Assembly: GCA_903911455.1 (NCBI GenBank)
Contig: CAIWDQ010000343.1
Location: 1 to 6,710, forward strand
Reading direction: 5' to 3'
DNA from: an uncultured bacterium
GTDB lineage: Bacteria > Bacteroidota > Bacteroidia > Bacteroidales > JACABE01
DNA length: 6,710 nucleotides
Made by a program: the position numbers and the translations under genes. How positions within the stretch are numbered: position 1 is the stretch's first letter; every line of letters starts with the position of its first letter. This document shows positions 5,349-6,710 of the stretch, in pieces. The notes beneath the pieces were generated by a model. That model searched no databases. It had not been told where the DNA came from and worked only from the letters and a program-made list of their open reading frames with translations.

Positions 5349-6638
5349 ATGAGTGCAATAGAAAATATTTTTGCTCGTCAAATCTTAGATTCAAGAGGAA
5401 ATCCTACTGTAGAAGTAGATGTTTTAACTTCAAATGGTATAATTGGTAGAGCCGCTGTGCCATCTGGTGCTTCTACCGGGATACATGAGGCTGTTGAATT
5501 AAGAGACGATGATAAAAGTTTATTCCTTGGTAAAGGAGTATTAAAAGCAGTTAATAATGTTAATAAGACATTATGTGAAGAGTTAAAAGGTTATTTGGTG
5601 AATGATCAGATCTCCATTGATAGGCGAATGATTGAGATTGATGGTACACCGAACAAAGCTAACCTTGGTGCAAATGCTATTTTAGGAGTGTCACTTGCTG
5701 TTGCAAACGCTGCTGCTCAGGAAACAGGTCAGTTTTTATATAGATATATAGGTGGTGTTAATGCAAATACACTTCCTATTCCTATGATGAACATTTTAAA
5801 TGGTGGTTCGCATGCTGACAACTGTATAGATTTTCAGGAGTTCATGATCATGCCGGTTGGTGCTTCATGTTTCACTGATGCTATCCGTATGGGTGCTGAA
5901 GTATTTCATCATCTAAAATCTGTTTTAAAGAAGCAAGGTTATTCAACTAATGTTGGTGATGAAGGTGGATTTGCTCCTAATCTTAAATCTAATGAAGAAG
6001 CTTTAACAGTTATTATGCAAGCAATTGAAAAGGCCGGTTACAAACCTGGTCAGGATATTTATATTGCATTAGACCCTGCTTCTTCTGAGTATTTTCTTAC
6101 TGATGAAAATGTTTATCATCTTCATAAATCTACAGGTGATAAATTAACTCCTTCACAAATGGTTGATTTCTGGAAAGGTTGGGTTGATAATTATCCAATT
6201 ATTTCTATTGAAGACGGTATGGCTGAAGACGATTGGGCCGGCTGGAAATTAATGACAGATAAAGTTGGTGATAAAATTCAGTTAGTAGGTGATGATTTAT
6301 TTGTTACCAATGTTGAACGATTGAAGATGGGTATTGATAAAGGTGTTGCCAATTCTATTTTAATTAAAGTTAATCAAATCGGCACTTTAACTGAAACTAT
6401 TGATGCAGTTAACATGGCTTATCGCAATTCTTATACTGCTGTTATCAGTCATCGTTCAGGTGAAACTGAAGACACTACTATTGCTGATCTGTCAGTTGCT
6501 TTAAATACAGGTTTGATCAAGACAGGTTCTGCTTGTCGTAGCGAACGTATTGCTAAATACAATCAATTATTACGTATTGAGGAAAGTTTGGGTGATGCAG
6601 CAATTTATTTAGGTAAGAATTTTAAGTACGCTAGATAG
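5349..6638 (+). CDS. eno: Enolase (phosphopyruvate hydratase)
   Basis: Enolase converts 2-phosphoglycerate to phosphoenolpyruvate in glycolysis, and the reverse in gluconeogenesis. It is cytosolic and needs magnesium. The product has 429 residues, close to the usual 425-435. The N-terminal domain starts with the conserved ARQILDSRGNPTVEVDV and has the mobile-loop segment SGASTGIHEAVELRD. The barrel domain has His155 (GGSHADN), the proton donor Glu205 (GDEGGFAPN), metal ligands Asp242 (ALDPASSE), Glu288 (SIEDGMAEDDW) and Asp315 (VGDDLFVTN), the base Lys340 (LIKVNQIGT), and His368 in SHRSGETEDT. All key residues are present, so the enzyme should be active. The ATG follows an A-rich leader without a Shine-Dalgarno sequence. 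The gene seems to have its own promoter. Hand counts on sample lines show slightly higher GC here than in the upstream genes. Confidence 0.99.
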   Translation: MSAIENIFARQILDSRGNPTVEVDVLTSNGIIGRAAVPSGASTGIHEAVELRDDDKSLFLGKGVLKAVNNVNKTLCEELKGYLVNDQISIDRRMIEIDGTPNKANLGANAILGVSLAVANAAAQETGQFLYRYIGGVNANTLPIPMMNILNGGSHADNCIDFQEFMIMPVGASCFTDAIRMGAEVFHHLKSVLKKQGYSTNVGDEGGFAPNLKSNEEALTVIMQAIEKAGYKPGQDIYIALDPASSEYFLTDENVYHLHKSTGDKLTPSQMVDFWKGWVDNYPIISIEDGMAEDDWAGWKLMTDKVGDKIQLVGDDLFVTNVERLKMGIDKGVANSILIKVNQIGTLTETIDAVNMAYRNSYTAVISHRSGETEDTTIADLSVALNTGLIKTGSACRSERIAKYNQLLRIEESLGDAAIYLGKNFKYAR

Positions 6639-6642
6639 TTCA

Positions 6643-6677
6643 TTAAAAACAATATTGTTATCGGGTTGTTCTTTTAA
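6643..6677 (+). repeat. Inverted repeats downstream of eno (possible weak terminator)
   Basis: Right after the eno stop there is a perfect 12-base palindrome, AACAATATTGTT (6648-6659). An alternative, longer pairing joins TTAAAAACAA (6643-6652) with TTGTTCTTTTAA (6666-6677), leaving a two-base bulge. Either could help end the eno transcript, but no clear T-run follows, so a terminator call is uncertain. The rest of the tail (to 6710) has no recognisable gene. An ATG at 6698 could begin the next gene, but only four codons are visible. Confidence 0.2.
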
Positions 6678-6710
6678 GCGGAATAACTAAGCTGTCTATG
6701 AATGTAAAAG

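Noticed and set aside
6698..6710. ATG near the window end as the start of a new gene.
   Set aside because: Only four codons are visible and there is no supporting promoter or motif.
1..6710. Search for an undescribed system, mobile element, CRISPR array, tRNA, riboswitch or inserted gene.
   Set aside because: Conserved core genes fill nearly the whole window, the largest gap is 125 bases and is explained by a terminator and a promoter-like site, and no long repeats or RNA gene signatures were seen.

Overview
This window is the 3' end of the large ribosomal-protein gene cluster (the end of the spc operon and the whole alpha operon) of an AT-rich bacterium, followed by the enolase gene. All genes are on the + strand. 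The order is secY (3' part only), map, infA, rpmJ, rpsM, rpsK, rpsD, rpoA, rplQ, a strong intrinsic terminator, a promoter-like site, then eno. The window ends 72 bases after eno.

The organism is most likely a member of the Bacteroidota, probably Bacteroidales-like. The reasons are: the secY-map-infA-rpmJ-rpsM order; a 38-residue L36 and an S4 that both lack the zinc-binding cysteines; an S13 tail of the type usual in that phylum; an L17 with a long charged C-terminal tail; almost no Shine-Dalgarno sequences before the genes; and a TAnnTTTG promoter element (TAACTTTG) before eno. The base composition is very AT-rich, and the spacers are nearly all A and T. Placement below phylum is inference from general knowledge of gene order, not from a search.

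Positions 1-5223 read as one transcription unit: protein export channel (SecY), removal of the N-terminal methionine (Map), translation initiation (IF-1), ribosomal proteins L36, S13, S11, S4 and L17, and the RNA polymerase alpha subunit. Gaps are 5 to 74 bases, and no convincing terminator lies between these genes. The widest gap, rpsD-rpoA, holds two small inverted repeats. The unit ends in a perfect 14-base inverted repeat followed by a run of T. The eno gene then seems to be a separate unit with its own short leader.

I found no mobile element, CRISPR array, RNA gene, frameshift or foreign gene, and no sign of an undescribed system. This is ordinary core genome. The findings below are small details, and most are probably typical of the phylum.
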